Counted from the first letter of the stretch, positions 26,012-35,439 are shown. The stretch: 64,000 nt of DNA from Rhizobium tropici CIAT 899 (GCF_000330885.1 NC_020059.1:2965001-3029000), one strand, 5' to 3'. Notes: generated by a model from the sequence alone, not told the origin. A program made the numbers and translations.

Positions 26012-27259
26012 ATGGCGTTGGATGCCGGACGCGCCGCCGAGCAAACGGCGCGTCAATCCTACGGCAAGCTGATCGCCTTCCTCGCCGCACGCTTCCGCGA
26101 CGTGCCGGCGGCCGAGGATGCTTTGTCGGATGCGATCGCGGCAGCGTTGAGTACGTGGCCGGAACGCGGCATCCCCGACAATCCGGAAGCCTGGCTGCTG
26201 GTTGCCGCCAAGCGTAACCTCCTTCGCCGTGTCAGGCACGAGAACGTCAGGGCCGGAGCGCGGGACAGGATCATGATGGCCTTCGAAGAAGCGGAGGAAC
26301 GCATGAATGCCGACAATTCCACCTTTCCGGATGAGCGCCTGAAGCTCCTCTTCGTCTGCGCCCATCCGGCTCTGGATCGCTCGGCTCACACCCCGCTGAT
26401 GCTGCAATCCGTGCTGGCCGTCGATGCCGCGACCATAGCCAAGGCCTTCCTCGTTTCGCCGCAAGCCATGAGCCAGCGGCTGGTACGGGCAAAAATCAAG
26501 ATCCGCGACGCACATATTCCCTTCATCGTTCCGGAGCGGCCCGCACTGCCGGACCGATTGGAAAGCGTGCTCTCGGCGATATATGCCGCCTATGGCCTTG
26601 GCTGGGACGGTGTCGACGGAGAGATCGGCAAGCAAAGATCTTTAGCGGATGAAGCCATCTGGCTCGGCCGCACGCTGCTTGCGACCCTGCCCGAGGAACC
26701 GGAAGCCGCCGGCTTGTTGTCGCTGATGCTCTACAGCCAATCCCGTCACAAAGCGCGGCGCGACGCGAATGGGCGATATGTCCCTCTCGGCCAGCAGGAC
26801 ATGGCCCTTTGGAACGTCGAAATGATCGCGGAAGCCGACAATCTATTACGAAAGGCGGGTGCATTCGGGCGCTTCGGCCCGTTCCAGTGTCAGGCTGCGA
26901 TCCAGTCCGTGCATGCCGACCGGCGACGCTCGGGCGTCACTGACTGGGCAGCTCTGGCCAAGCTTTATCAGGCGCTCGTTATGATGAAACCGACCGTCGG
27001 CGCCCGCGTCAGCTATGCCGCGGTGACGGGCAAAGTGGAAGGTCCTGCTGCGGGGTTGGCTCTCCTTGACCGGATAGCCGAGCGCGAAATCGTCAACTAT
27101 CAGCCTTATTGGGCCGTGCGCGCCCACCTGCTGACCGAAGCCGGAGATGAGGAAGGCGCTTCCCACGCATACCGCACCGCGATCGGCCTCAGTGACAGCG
27201 AAGCCGTGCGGCAATTCCTGCAGGCACGCCTCGATAGCATCGCATCGCCGGAGCGATGA
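26012..27259 (+). CDS. ECF sigma factor, ECF42 type, with C-terminal extension
   Basis: A 415-residue sigma factor. Sigma region 2 is at residues about 15-85 (DVPAAEDALSDAIAAALSTWP) and region 4 near 130-190 (FLVSPQAMSQRLVRAKIKIRD). The last 220 residues form the helical TPR-like extension that defines ECF42; no anti-sigma factor is encoded nearby, as expected for this group, where the extension is thought to set activity. It is translationally close to the DGPF gene. The gene converges on the OmpA-like gene with 4 bp between stops. Confidence 0.88.
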   Translation: MALDAGRAAEQTARQSYGKLIAFLAARFRDVPAAEDALSDAIAAALSTWPERGIPDNPEAWLLVAAKRNLLRRVRHENVRAGARDRIMMAFEEAEERMNADNSTFPDERLKLLFVCAHPALDRSAHTPLMLQSVLAVDAATIAKAFLVSPQAMSQRLVRAKIKIRDAHIPFIVPERPALPDRLESVLSAIYAAYGLGWDGVDGEIGKQRSLADEAIWLGRTLLATLPEEPEAAGLLSLMLYSQSRHKARRDANGRYVPLGQQDMALWNVEMIAEADNLLRKAGAFGRFGPFQCQAAIQSVHADRRRSGVTDWAALAKLYQALVMMKPTVGARVSYAAVTGKVEGPAAGLALLDRIAEREIVNYQPYWAVRAHLLTEAGDEEGASHAYRTAIGLSDSEAVRQFLQARLDSIASPER

Positions 27260-27263
27260 GCGA

Positions 27264-28295
27264 TTACTTCTCCGTCAGCTTCAGCTCGATGCGGCGGTTG
27301 GTGGCGCGAGCATCCGGCGTATCGCCCGGTGCGATCGGCTGGAATTCGCCGAAGCCGGCAGCGACAAGCCTGTCGGCGGGCACACCCTGCGAGATCAGGA
27401 ACTTGACGACCGCGATGGCGCGCGCCGACGACAGCGCCCAGTTGTCCGGGTAACGCCCATTGCCCGAAAGCGGCACATTGTCCGTGTGCCCGTCGACGCG
27501 TAGCACCCAGTTGATCTCGGGCGGGATTTCCTTGGCGAGGTCGACGAGAGCTGTGGCAAGCTTCGTCATCTCCGCCTGGCCCGCCGGATTGAGATCGGCA
27601 GCGCCGGACGGGAAAAGCACTTCGGACTGGAACACGAAGCGGTCGCCGACGATGCGGATATTATCCCGATCCGAAAGGATTTCGCGCAGGCGGCCGAAGA
27701 AGTCGGAACGATAGCGGTTCAGCTCCTGTACGCGCTGTGCCAGCGCCACGTTCAGCCGCCGGCCGAGATCGGCAATCTTCACCTGCGATGACTGATCCTT
27801 GGCTTCCGATGCCTGAAGGGCAGCTTCGATAGCGGCGATCTGGCTGCGCAGGGCGGCAATCTGCTGATTGAGGAGATCGACCTGGCTCATCGCCCGTGCG
27901 CTCACCTGCTTCTGATCGTCAAGCTCCTGCGAAAGCGATCCGGCCCGCTTTTCCGCAGCCTGGCTGCTGCCGGAGCCTGCTGCGAGAAGGTCTTGCAGCC
28001 GCGAACGCTCAGTCTCGGCCGAGGACAGCGATGCCTGAAGATTGGCGACAGCATCCTCCAGATCCTGTTTGCCGCTTTTTTCCAGCGCCAGCTGCTGCAC
28101 CAGATCGTTGATGCGGCTGTTGAGGCGATTGAGCACTTCGTCGCGCCCGGAAATTTCGCGGCTGAGAATGAATTGGCCAACGACGAATACAGTCAGCAGG
28201 AACATGATCGCCATGAGCAGCGTGGACAGCGCGTCGACGAAGCCGGGCCAATAGTCGACGCTTCTCTGGTGGCGTCGGTTGCGGGCGAGCGCCAT
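27264..28295 (-). CDS. MotB/OmpA-like membrane-anchored peptidoglycan-binding protein
   Basis: A 343-residue protein: a short cytoplasmic start, one transmembrane segment (GFVDALSTLLMAIMFLLTVF, residues about 17-38), a long periplasmic coiled coil (about 45-185) and an OmpA C-terminal domain (about 225-340, VDGHTDNVPLSG near 270). The TM segment follows the VD-ALSTLL pattern of MotB-like stators. It starts 3 bp after the MotA/TolQ-like gene, so the two probably form one proton-driven complex in the envelope. No flagellar or Tol genes are near. Confidence 0.88.
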   Translation of the reverse strand: MALARNRRHQRSVDYWPGFVDALSTLLMAIMFLLTVFVVGQFILSREISGRDEVLNRLNSRINDLVQQLALEKSGKQDLEDAVANLQASLSSAETERSRLQDLLAAGSGSSQAAEKRAGSLSQELDDQKQVSARAMSQVDLLNQQIAALRSQIAAIEAALQASEAKDQSSQVKIADLGRRLNVALAQRVQELNRYRSDFFGRLREILSDRDNIRIVGDRFVFQSEVLFPSGAADLNPAGQAEMTKLATALVDLAKEIPPEINWVLRVDGHTDNVPLSGNGRYPDNWALSSARAIAVVKFLISQGVPADRLVAAGFGEFQPIAPGDTPDARATNRRIELKLTEK

Positions 28296-28298
28296 GGC

Positions 28299-29342
28299 TT
28301 ACTTGCTCCCGGTCTTCTCGGTATGGCTGATCCGGTCGGCGAGGCGGTCGAGCGTGCGGCGCATCGATTTCGCCTCTTCCTGCTGGGCCTCGATCCAGTC
28401 GCGCAGCATCTGCTGTTCGTTACGCATGTTCTTGACCAGGCCCTGAATGCCTTCGGCGAGGTTCGCCATCGCAGTCACCGAGCGTTGACCACCGCCCTCC
28501 TCGGCGATCTTGCGCAGATAGTCGGAAAGCGCACGTACATCCTCCGAGGAGGCGCCGGCGGCATTTTCGATGACGGGCGTGATATCGGAACCGACATCCG
28601 TGACCGAGGAAAGCCAGTTCTCGAGTTCGGTGTAGAAACGGTTCTGAGCACGGCCGGCCTGGAGATCGAGGAAGCCGAGGATCAGTGAGCCGGAAAGGCC
28701 GAGCAGCGAGGAGGAGAAGGCCGTGCCCATACCCACAAGCGGGCCGGAAAGACCTGATTTCAAAGCGCTCAGAATGTCACCTGAGTCGCCGGTGCCCGCG
28801 TCGAGGCCCTGGATGACGTCATTGATCGAGCCGATCGTGCCGATCAGACCCCAGAATGTGCCGAGCAGGCCGAGAAAGACGAGGAGGCCGATAAGATAGC
28901 GCGAAGTGTCCCGCGATTCGTCGAGGCGCGTGGCGATCGAGTCGAGGATCGAGCGCAGCGTCGCCGTGGAAAGCTGCATCGCACGGCGATTGCCGAGCAG
29001 CGCCCGCATCGGCGCCAGCAGCCGCGGGTTGCGGCCGACCTTGTCCGCATTGCCGACTGCGCGGAAGTGATTGAACCAGCGAACCTCGGGTCTCAGCATC
29101 AGCACATGGTTGAATACCAGCAGGATGCCGACGACCAGTACACCGACGATCAGGCCGTTGAGGCCGGGATTGTGCAGGAACGCGACCTGGGCCTGACGGA
29201 AAAGGATAGCCACGATAAAGCCGACGATGACGAGGAAAAGCACCATCGTCCAGAAGAAGGCCATCGGGCTCGAGAGCTTATAGGCGTAGCTGCCCGACAC
29301 ATTGTCGGTCGATCCCAGATCCGCCAATTTCACATTTTCCAT
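28299..29342 (-). CDS. MotA/TolQ/ExbB-family proton-channel protein
   Basis: A 347-residue inner-membrane protein beginning MENVKLADLGSTDN. Hydrophobic segments lie near residues 27-48, 60-85, 155-180 and 195-220; LLGTFWGLIGTIGSI and SGLSGPLVGMGTAFSSSLLGLSGSL are the TolQ/MotA channel helices. A C-terminal helical tail follows to residue 347. The start is chosen for GGAG six bases ahead. With the OmpA-like partner downstream it may energise an envelope or cell-wall task; its exact role is unknown. Confidence 0.88.
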   Translation of the reverse strand: MENVKLADLGSTDNVSGSYAYKLSSPMAFFWTMVLFLVIVGFIVAILFRQAQVAFLHNPGLNGLIVGVLVVGILLVFNHVLMLRPEVRWFNHFRAVGNADKVGRNPRLLAPMRALLGNRRAMQLSTATLRSILDSIATRLDESRDTSRYLIGLLVFLGLLGTFWGLIGTIGSINDVIQGLDAGTGDSGDILSALKSGLSGPLVGMGTAFSSSLLGLSGSLILGFLDLQAGRAQNRFYTELENWLSSVTDVGSDITPVIENAAGASSEDVRALSDYLRKIAEEGGGQRSVTAMANLAEGIQGLVKNMRNEQQMLRDWIEAQQEEAKSMRRTLDRLADRISHTEKTGSK

Positions 29343-29416
29343 TGCACGCTCCGCCACCGCATTTTCCGCAGGCGGAGACTAGAGCAACATTGTGCCGAAT
29401 TGAAGAGACGGAAAGC

Positions 29417-29449
29417 ACAAAACAGCCCGTTGGGAACAGACTGTTTTGT
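29417..29449 (-). terminator. terminator after suhB
   Basis: A 9-bp perfect stem ACAAAACAG / CTGTTTTGT with a 15-base loop, 29 bases after the suhB stop. Its A/T-rich stem and trailing T-run favour the minus direction. Confidence 0.55.
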
Positions 29450-29477
29450 CCCTCTAAAAGGCGAATGGAGAAATGGC

Positions 29478-30278
29478 TTACTTCGTCGGGACCGGCCGCT
29501 TGACGACTTCGGCAAGCGCCTTCTGGATATGCTCGTTGCCGCAAATGATCGATTTCGTTGCGAACATCTCGGTACCGCCATGGAAATCCGATACGAAGCC
29601 GCCGGCTTCGCGGATCAGCAGAATGCCGGCTGCGATGTCCCAGGAAGACAGGCCGGTTTCCCAGAAGCCGTCGAAGCGGCCCGCTGCCACATAGGCAAGA
29701 TCGAGCGATGCGGAACCGAGACGGCGGACACCGGCGACCTCGCCCATGACATGGCGCAGCTCGACGAGGAACTTGCCGTGATTGCCGCGGCCGAGATGCG
29801 GAACGCCGCAGCCGATGACGCTGTCCGACAGTACGCGGCGCGAAGCAACGCGCAGGCGGCGGTCATTGAGGAATGCGCCACCACCGCGCTCGGTCGTATA
29901 GAGTTCGTCGGTGGCCGGATTGAAGATGACGCCGGCAACGATCTCGTCGTTGCGCTCAAGCGCGATCGAGACCGCAAACAGCGGAATGCCGTGCAGGAAA
30001 TTGGTGGTGCCGTCGAGCGGATCGACGATCCAGCGATGGGCGCCATCCGTGCCCTTGACCTCTTCGCCTTCCTCGCCGAGGAAACCGTAGGTCGGGCGTG
30101 CCTTCAACAGCTCGTCGCGGATGATCTTCTGCGCCTTCAGGTCCGCCTGGCTGACGAAATCGCCCGGTCCCTTCACCGAAACCTGCAGGTTCTGCACTTC
30201 GCCGAAATCGCGGCTGAGCGACTTTCCTGCCTTGAGGGCAGCCTGAACCATGACATTGAGAAGAGCAGAACGGGCCAT
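29478..30278 (-). CDS. suhB: inositol monophosphatase family protein (SuhB)
   Basis: A 266-residue Mg-dependent phosphatase. The metal and substrate motifs are GEEGEE near residue 68, WIVDPLDGTTNF near 83-94 and the second motif WDIAAGILLIREAGG near 213. SuhB-type proteins hydrolyse inositol-1-phosphate and in E. coli join the rRNA antitermination complex; which role holds here is not shown. It lies on the minus strand upstream of the MotA-like gene, separated by a terminator, so it is probably a separate transcript. Confidence 0.93.
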   Translation of the reverse strand: MARSALLNVMVQAALKAGKSLSRDFGEVQNLQVSVKGPGDFVSQADLKAQKIIRDELLKARPTYGFLGEEGEEVKGTDGAHRWIVDPLDGTTNFLHGIPLFAVSIALERNDEIVAGVIFNPATDELYTTERGGGAFLNDRRLRVASRRVLSDSVIGCGVPHLGRGNHGKFLVELRHVMGEVAGVRRLGSASLDLAYVAAGRFDGFWETGLSSWDIAAGILLIREAGGFVSDFHGGTEMFATKSIICGNEHIQKALAEVVKRPVPTK

Positions 30279-30479
30279 CGGGGTTCCTTGGATAATGCAG
30301 AAAGCGCTGACCGGGCCCGAAAGCAGGCACCGACGGAGCAGGAGCGTCAGCGGAAATAAAGATTGGCGGCCTCAAGACCATAAAATCGCGGGAATTTCAA
30401 GTGGTGAGGCTATGGCAGACGCAAACTGACCTCAGATCAGCTCCGCCGAGGCTCAATCCGACACCTTTATTATCGCGTA

Positions 30480-31700
30480 TTATCGCGCGCGCCGATACTT
30501 GTTGGCTGCGTCGATGGCCGCCTTCTGCTGGTAGTCCTCGATCCCTTGATAGAAATCCTCAAGCTCGGGGTCTTTCAGGCCGGCACGACGCGAAATGACA
30601 TACCAAGTGGCGGCGGCCACCGGATCCTGCTTCGTGCCGATGGCGTTGATATAAAGATGCGCCAGCTTGTTTTGCGCAACGACGTTGCCGCGATAGGCTG
30701 CGACCCGCATCCAGTTGAAGCCGTTTTCGAGATCCTGCGCGCCGCCGGTGCCGTTGATCAGCCAGATGCCCATGTCGAGCTGTGCAGTGTCGAAGCCGGC
30801 ATTGGCGGCACGCGACAGCCACTCGCGTGCGCGCGCCTTCTTTTCCGGTGGCAGATCGGGAAGGTTCAGATACAGCTGCGAAACGGCATACTGCGCGTCG
30901 GCAATGCCCTGCTGCGCAGACTTTTCATAATAGGGAAGCGCCATCTGCAGACCCTTCGGGCCTGGATTTTCGGCCGTCAGCATCTGGGCGACATTGAATT
31001 CCGCCGAAGGCTGCCCCGCATCGGCCGCCTTCTTCATCCATTCATCGGCCTTCTTCTGATCGCGGGGTACTTCGCGGCCCTCCATCAGGATCAGCGCGTA
31101 TTTGAACATCGCCGTGGGATCACCGCCCTCGGCCGCCTTGCTGTACCAGAAGGCGGCGTCCTTCGTATCGCGCTTGACGCCCAGGCCCTGTGCCATCAGC
31201 TCCGCGATCAAGGTCTGTGCGGCCGGATCGCCGAGCTGCGCCCGCGGCAATGCTTTCTGGAAGGCGGTCAGGTAGTAGCCGCGTTGGAAGGCACCATAGG
31301 CATCATCCACCTTGCCGGTGAAAGGCTTTTCCGGCGGCAGGTCCGGCAAGTTTGCCCCCATGCGCTCGAAAACGCCAACGCCCTGGGACGGCTTGATGTC
31401 GCTGTCAGCTTTCGGCTCCGCGCCCGGCTGAATCTTTTCGGTCTTGAAGGTGCCGGCATCGGCGCCCAGGGGCCGGGTCATGACATTATCGTTGTGCTGC
31501 GGCGCATCCGGCACGGTTGTGTCGTCATCGGATTGCGCATTGTCTTCTGGCCGCGGCCCCTTCTCCGCCGGCTGCGAAACACCCGGTAGGGACGTATTGT
31601 CATTGCCGGATTGCGCCTGAGCCAACAACGGAAATGCCGCAAGCCCGGCTGCAAGCACGGCAAGGAAGGATCGATGGCGGAATCGAGGCGCTGACAACAT
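30480..31700 (-). CDS. secreted Sel1-repeat (TPR-like) protein
   Basis: A 406-residue protein with a signal peptide (residues 1-30, ending AAFPLLAQAQ), a low-complexity Asp/Pro/Asn linker to about residue 130, then Sel1-like repeats (for example AAFWYSKAAEGGDPTAMFKYAL and ADEWMKKAADAGQPSAEFNVA). Such solenoids bind partner proteins in the periplasm. Its start is 9 bp after the thiE stop and on the same strand, so the two are probably co-transcribed. Function unknown. Confidence 0.88.
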   Translation of the reverse strand: MLSAPRFRHRSFLAVLAAGLAAFPLLAQAQSGNDNTSLPGVSQPAEKGPRPEDNAQSDDDTTVPDAPQHNDNVMTRPLGADAGTFKTEKIQPGAEPKADSDIKPSQGVGVFERMGANLPDLPPEKPFTGKVDDAYGAFQRGYYLTAFQKALPRAQLGDPAAQTLIAELMAQGLGVKRDTKDAAFWYSKAAEGGDPTAMFKYALILMEGREVPRDQKKADEWMKKAADAGQPSAEFNVAQMLTAENPGPKGLQMALPYYEKSAQQGIADAQYAVSQLYLNLPDLPPEKKARAREWLSRAANAGFDTAQLDMGIWLINGTGGAQDLENGFNWMRVAAYRGNVVAQNKLAHLYINAIGTKQDPVAAATWYVISRRAGLKDPELEDFYQGIEDYQQKAAIDAANKYRRAR

Positions 31701-31709
31701 GGACCGCTA

Positions 31710-32375
31710 TCAATCCTCAAACCGTGGCGCTTTTTCGTCCAGAAGCGCATTCACTTCCGCGACGATCGAGGGGGCAGCTGCAGGATCGGCAAAGACCGCC
31801 TTGTGCAGCGCCACGAACTCGGCGCCGGTGAGCGCCACCTCCAGCGCCGACTTCGGATCGGTGCCGCCCATGACGATGCAGGGGATTTCGATCATCGAAG
31901 CCCACCATTCGCCAAGCGCCAGATTTTTCGGATGCGCCTCCGGCTTGATGTCGCCATCGAGCTTGCCGAAGAAGATATAGTCCGGTCTGAGCTCGCCGAC
32001 CTCCAATGCGCTATGCCTGTCGGCCGCGCTGCCGCCGCCGACGATCAGCTTCGGCACGAATTTTTCGACGGCTTCGGTAAGCTCGGTGATATTGCCGGCA
32101 ATATGCAGCCCGTCGGCCTTGGCACGGCCCGCCACGCGACTGTCACCGGCAATCAGCGCTGCCGCTCCTGCGGCCTGAATGACCGGCACGAGCTTTTCCG
32201 CATGTTTCTGGAAGGTACTGTCATCGAGACCATATTGAGGAATGATCACCGAAGCGACATCCCCACCCCGCAAGGCATCGGCCACTGCCGTCGCCCGCTG
32301 CTCGATATCGGCAATGTCGGGAACGATGAGTACGAGGCGGCAACGATCTTTGGGCACGGTCATGCGAGCTTCCAT
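31710..32375 (-). CDS. thiE: thiamine phosphate synthase
   Basis: A 221-residue TIM-barrel enzyme joining the thiazole and pyrimidine halves of thiamine. Beginning MEARMTVPKDRCRLVLIVPD, it contains VGGGSAADRHSAL and IFFGKLDGDIKPEAHPKNLA near 115-150 and IVMGGTDPKSA near 167. It is shorter and more diverged than E. coli ThiE and resembles the second thiE-like gene found in rhizobia. Start chosen because GGAGG is 8 bases upstream. No thiamine riboswitch was recognised in the leader. Confidence 0.82.
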   Translation of the reverse strand: MEARMTVPKDRCRLVLIVPDIADIEQRATAVADALRGGDVASVIIPQYGLDDSTFQKHAEKLVPVIQAAGAAALIAGDSRVAGRAKADGLHIAGNITELTEAVEKFVPKLIVGGGSAADRHSALEVGELRPDYIFFGKLDGDIKPEAHPKNLALGEWWASMIEIPCIVMGGTDPKSALEVALTGAEFVALHKAVFADPAAAPSIVAEVNALLDEKAPRFED

Positions 32376-32584
32376 GGTTTCGGCCTCCATCGTCAGCGAT
32401 GGCGCACCGGTTCGATAATCGTGAGTAAATCCGTTAGCTCTCTCTGACAAGGGGCAGCGGCCGAAACGGCAGTTCGCGATGAAGGACATCGGGCACGCCA
32501 CCTCCGCGAGCGGCCATTCGCACAATATATCATGCAGCGCACAATTAACTTGCCGCCCTTGGGTGTTTGACGTAGCTTTCCGCC

Positions 32585-32845
32585 ATGTCGACCATGGATC
32601 CATTCGCAGCCATCGCGGACCCGAACCGGCGTCATCTGCTGGAGGAATTGCGCCGCGCACCCAAGACGGTCAACGAACTGGCGCAGGGCCTGCCGATCAG
32701 CCGCCCGGCGGTTTCGCAGCATCTCAAGGCGCTGCTCGACAGCAACCTCGTTTCCGTCACCAATGAAGGCACGAAGCGCATTTATGCGGTCAACAGCCGC
32801 GGTTTCGACAAGCTGAACCTATGGCTGGATCAGTTCTGGTCCTGA
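32585..32845 (+). CDS. small ArsR-family regulator
   Basis: An 86-residue winged-helix protein, MSTMDPFAAIADPNRRHLLEEL..., with the recognition helix ISRPAVSQHLKALLDSNLV (residues about 40-58) and wing VTNEGTKRIYAVN. No metal-binding cysteines. It is close to the length of the minimal ArsR fold. It is divergent from thiE with a 209-bp gap; no partner SRPBCC gene is next to it, so the target is unknown. Confidence 0.88.
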   Translation: MSTMDPFAAIADPNRRHLLEELRRAPKTVNELAQGLPISRPAVSQHLKALLDSNLVSVTNEGTKRIYAVNSRGFDKLNLWLDQFWS

Positions 32846-33191
32846 AACGGCTTTTCCGCTTTCATTATACTTGGAAATTTGCGGAATTTGGTAGCTGATA
32901 GCGTCAGTCATGACGACGCGAAGGCGGCTCTTCGAGTTAAGCCCGCGATCGAAACGACATGACCTCCGGACGAGCGAGTGCCGCGACCACAACGAGCCGA
33001 GAGTCGCCAATGACGGCATTTGTTGCATAGGATGGGGAAAATTGCGCCAACCCCTACCTTCGACACTACGAAGCTGGCGCATCCGTTAGACGGAAATGCT
33101 CATCGATCCTGACTGGGAATTTGCCTCAAGACCTTTCGATCTGCCTCTCTTGCCCCAAGATCGATGGCTTTTTGAACTTTGGAACGTTGCC
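32846..33191. other. intergenic region between ArsR and YdcH-like genes
   Basis: I see no convincing gene. A hairpin at 33043-33081 (TGCGCCA / TGGCGCA outside CTTCG / CGAAG) is followed on the minus strand by ATTTTCC and probably ends the YdcH-like transcript. The rest has no clear structure. Confidence 0.45.
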
Positions 33192-33365
33192 TCAGTGAAC
33201 GGAGGAACGCAGACGCTGGATTTCGTCCTTGACGCGCAGTTTCCTGCGTTTGATGTCGGCTATTTCCGTATCATTGCTAGAGGGAGATGAGATTGCCGCA
33301 TGCAGCGCCTCCTCGAGCGCGACATGTTTCTTTTCGAGCGATTCAAGATGTGCTTGAACAGTCAT
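33192..33365 (-). CDS. YdcH-family (DUF465) small protein, first copy
   Basis: A 57-residue helical protein, MTVQAHLESLEKKHVALEEAL...IKRRKLRVKDEIQRL, matching the DUF465 helical hairpin. Function unknown. The ATG at 33365 follows AGGAAGG; a longer in-frame start at 33434 adds a non-conserved tail. A paralogue lies divergently 230 bp away at 33596. Confidence 0.82.
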   Translation of the reverse strand: MTVQAHLESLEKKHVALEEALHAAISSPSSNDTEIADIKRRKLRVKDEIQRLRSSVH

Positions 33366-33595
33366 ATGACCCTTCCTTCCTCTGAAGAGCCCTGACCATC
33401 CATTCGCCAAGGCTCTAGGTGTCAACCTTCTCACTGTGCCATAAGATCGAGCCTTTGTCGAAGGCGAAAACGTGGCCTATAGGCGGCAAATTCGTGAAGA
33501 AGGATAACTTCCCGTTATCGTCATTTGGTGATAGGAGCTTGCGGAATTCAGGAGGCGGAACGAATGCGATTCCGCGATATGCTGGGGAAATGAAC

Positions 33596-33799
33596 ATGGC
33601 CGATCAGGAACAGGCGGAAATCAGGCTGATCGTGGCGCGGCTGCGCCAGGAACACGAGGATTATGATGCCGCAATCAATGCCATGATCGAGACGGGCTGC
33701 GATGCCCTTCGTATCCAGCGCATGAAAAAGAAGAAGCTCGTCATCAAGGACAAGCTGACCAAGCTGGAAGACCAGATCATCCCCGACATCATCGCCTGA
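33596..33799 (+). CDS. YdcH-family (DUF465) small protein, second copy
   Basis: A 67-residue paralogue: [31 protein letters not shown], then [26 protein letters not shown] precedes the ATG at 33596 (an ATG six bases earlier would leave no spacing). It is 16 bp upstream of purE and probably shares its operon, so it may be expressed with purine synthesis genes. Function unknown. Confidence 0.85.
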   Translation: MADQEQAEIRLIVARLRQEHEDYDAAINAMIETGCDALRIQRMKKKKLVIKDKLTKLEDQIIPDIIA

Positions 33800-33815
33800 G
33801 GAGCACAACGCAACG

Positions 33816-34313
33816 ATGCTGACCGAAAGACCGCCTGTCGCCATCATCATGGGAAGCCAGTCCGACTGGGAGACCATGAAGAATGCTGCGGACACCCTGG
33901 AAGCGCTTGAGATTACCTATGATGCGCGCATCATTTCCGCGCATCGTACGCCGGACAGGCTGGTGAGCTTCGCCAAGGGAGCAAGGGACGAGGGTTTCAA
34001 GGTCATTATCGCCGGCGCCGGCGGCGCAGCGCATCTGCCGGGCATGGCGGCTTCGATGACGCCTCTTCCGGTCTTCGGCGTGCCGGTTCAGTCACGCGCG
34101 CTCTCCGGTCAGGACAGCCTTCTTTCGATCGTGCAGATGCCGGCCGGCATTCCCGTCGGCACGCTCGCGATCGGCAAGGCCGGCGCGGTCAATGCCGCCC
34201 TTCTTGCCGCCGCCGTCCTGGCGCTCGGCGACGAGGAGATTGCCGACCGGCTCGACGAATGGCGGGCGCGCCAGAGCGCCGCCGTTGCCGAATATCCGAT
34301 GGACGACCTATGA
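33816..34313 (+). CDS. purE: N5-carboxyaminoimidazole ribonucleotide mutase
   Basis: A 165-residue class I PurE. It converts N5-CAIR to CAIR in purine synthesis. Family motifs GSQSDWETM at residues about 11-19, SAHRTPDRL near 45 and the [12 protein letters not shown] loop near 69-80 are intact. Its stop overlaps the start of purK (ATGA), indicating translational coupling. The class I form works with PurK, encoded next. Confidence 0.96.
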   Translation: MLTERPPVAIIMGSQSDWETMKNAADTLEALEITYDARIISAHRTPDRLVSFAKGARDEGFKVIIAGAGGAAHLPGMAASMTPLPVFGVPVQSRALSGQDSLLSIVQMPAGIPVGTLAIGKAGAVNAALLAAAVLALGDEEIADRLDEWRARQSAAVAEYPMDDL

Positions 34314-35368
34314 ACGCGAAGACGATCGGCATCATCGGCGGCGGCCAGCTCGGCCGCATGCTGGCCATGGCGGCCGCCCGCCTGAATTTTCGCACCGTCA
34401 TCCTCGAGCCGCAGGCCGATTGTCCGGCGGCCCACGTTGCCAATGAGCAGATTGTCGCCGCCTATGACGATGCGGCCGCCCTTGCCGAGCTGGCGAAGCG
34501 CTGCGATGCCGTGACCTATGAGTTCGAGAACGTGCCCGTTACCGCCGCCGAGGATCTTGCCTTGCAGGTAACGGTCCATCCGCCGCCCAAGGCGCTTGAA
34601 ATGGGGCAGGACCGGCTGACCGAAAAGAGCTTCATCAACGGCTGCGGCATTCCGACGGCCCGCTTCCATGCCGTCGACAGCCAGGACGACCTGGAAAAGG
34701 CGCTGGCCGATTTCGGCGGCCAAGGCGTGCTGAAGACGCGCCGCCTCGGCTATGACGGCAAAGGCCAGCGCGTTTATCGCTCCGCCGCCGACAGTCCCGA
34801 AGGCGGCTACGCGGCCCTGGGCAGTGTTCCGTTGATTCTGGAAAGCTTCGTATCCTTCGAGCGCGAGGTCTCCATCATCGCCGCCCGCGGCAGCGACGGA
34901 AAGGTCGCCTGCTACGATCCGGCAGAGAACGTCCATCGCAACGGCATTCTCCACACCTCCACGCTGCCGGCGAGCATTTCGCAAGAGACGGCGAACGCCG
35001 CTCGCGATGCTGCGGAAAAGATATTGACGGCGCTCGGCTATGTCGGCGTCATCGGTATCGAGTTCTTCGTGCTTGCCGATGGCAGTCTGATCGCCAATGA
35101 AATGGCGCCGCGCGTCCACAATTCCGGCCATTGGACGGAAGCGGCCTGCGTCATCTCGCAATTCGAGCAGCATATCCGCGCCGTCGGCGGCCTGCCGCTC
35201 GGAAATCCTCGGCGCCATTCGGACTGCGTCATGACGAATCTGATCGGTGACGATATCCTGGCGCTGCCTGAATGGCTGCGCCTTGACGACACGCTGGTGC
35301 ATCTCTATGGCAAGACCGAAGCCCGGCCGGGCCGCAAGATGGGGCATGTTACACAGCTTCTGCGTTGA
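34310..35368 (+). CDS. purK: N5-carboxyaminoimidazole ribonucleotide synthase
   Basis: A 352-residue ATP-grasp enzyme that adds bicarbonate to AIR. Starts [20 protein letters not shown]; the ATP-grasp region includes [16 protein letters not shown] near 140-155, [11 protein letters not shown] near 185 and the metal-binding [14 protein letters not shown] near 262. It overlaps purE by four bases. A terminator at 35440 closes the operon. Confidence 0.96.
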   Translation: MNAKTIGIIGGGQLGRMLAMAAARLNFRTVILEPQADCPAAHVANEQIVAAYDDAAALAELAKRCDAVTYEFENVPVTAAEDLALQVTVHPPPKALEMGQDRLTEKSFINGCGIPTARFHAVDSQDDLEKALADFGGQGVLKTRRLGYDGKGQRVYRSAADSPEGGYAALGSVPLILESFVSFEREVSIIAARGSDGKVACYDPAENVHRNGILHTSTLPASISQETANAARDAAEKILTALGYVGVIGIEFFVLADGSLIANEMAPRVHNSGHWTEAACVISQFEQHIRAVGGLPLGNPRRHSDCVMTNLIGDDILALPEWLRLDDTLVHLYGKTEARPGRKMGHVTQLLR

Positions 35369-35439
35369 GATCAGCGGGAAAAAGCCCTGACATGGTTGAC
35401 AGGCCGGGTATGACAGGGTATTTGCTCCCCACCCTAAAG

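Noticed and set aside
27264..29342. Zorya-type anti-phage system (ZorA/ZorB are also MotA- and OmpA-like)
   Set aside because: There is no ZorC/D/E helicase or nuclease gene near, the MotA-like protein lacks the very long ZorA tail, and the flanks (suhB, ECF) are ordinary chromosome.
30468..30487. Tandem TATTATCGCG repeat at the end of the Sel1 gene
   Set aside because: Only two 10-bp units; it probably reflects a local slippage event that supplied the stop codon and shows no wider pattern.
32376..32584. Thiamine riboswitch upstream of thiE
   Set aside because: The conserved CUGAGA and ACCUGAU elements of a TPP riboswitch are not present.
32819..33082. Possible 87-residue gene on the minus strand after ArsR
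   Set aside because: Overlaps the ArsR end, no ribosome site, composition atypical of a protein.
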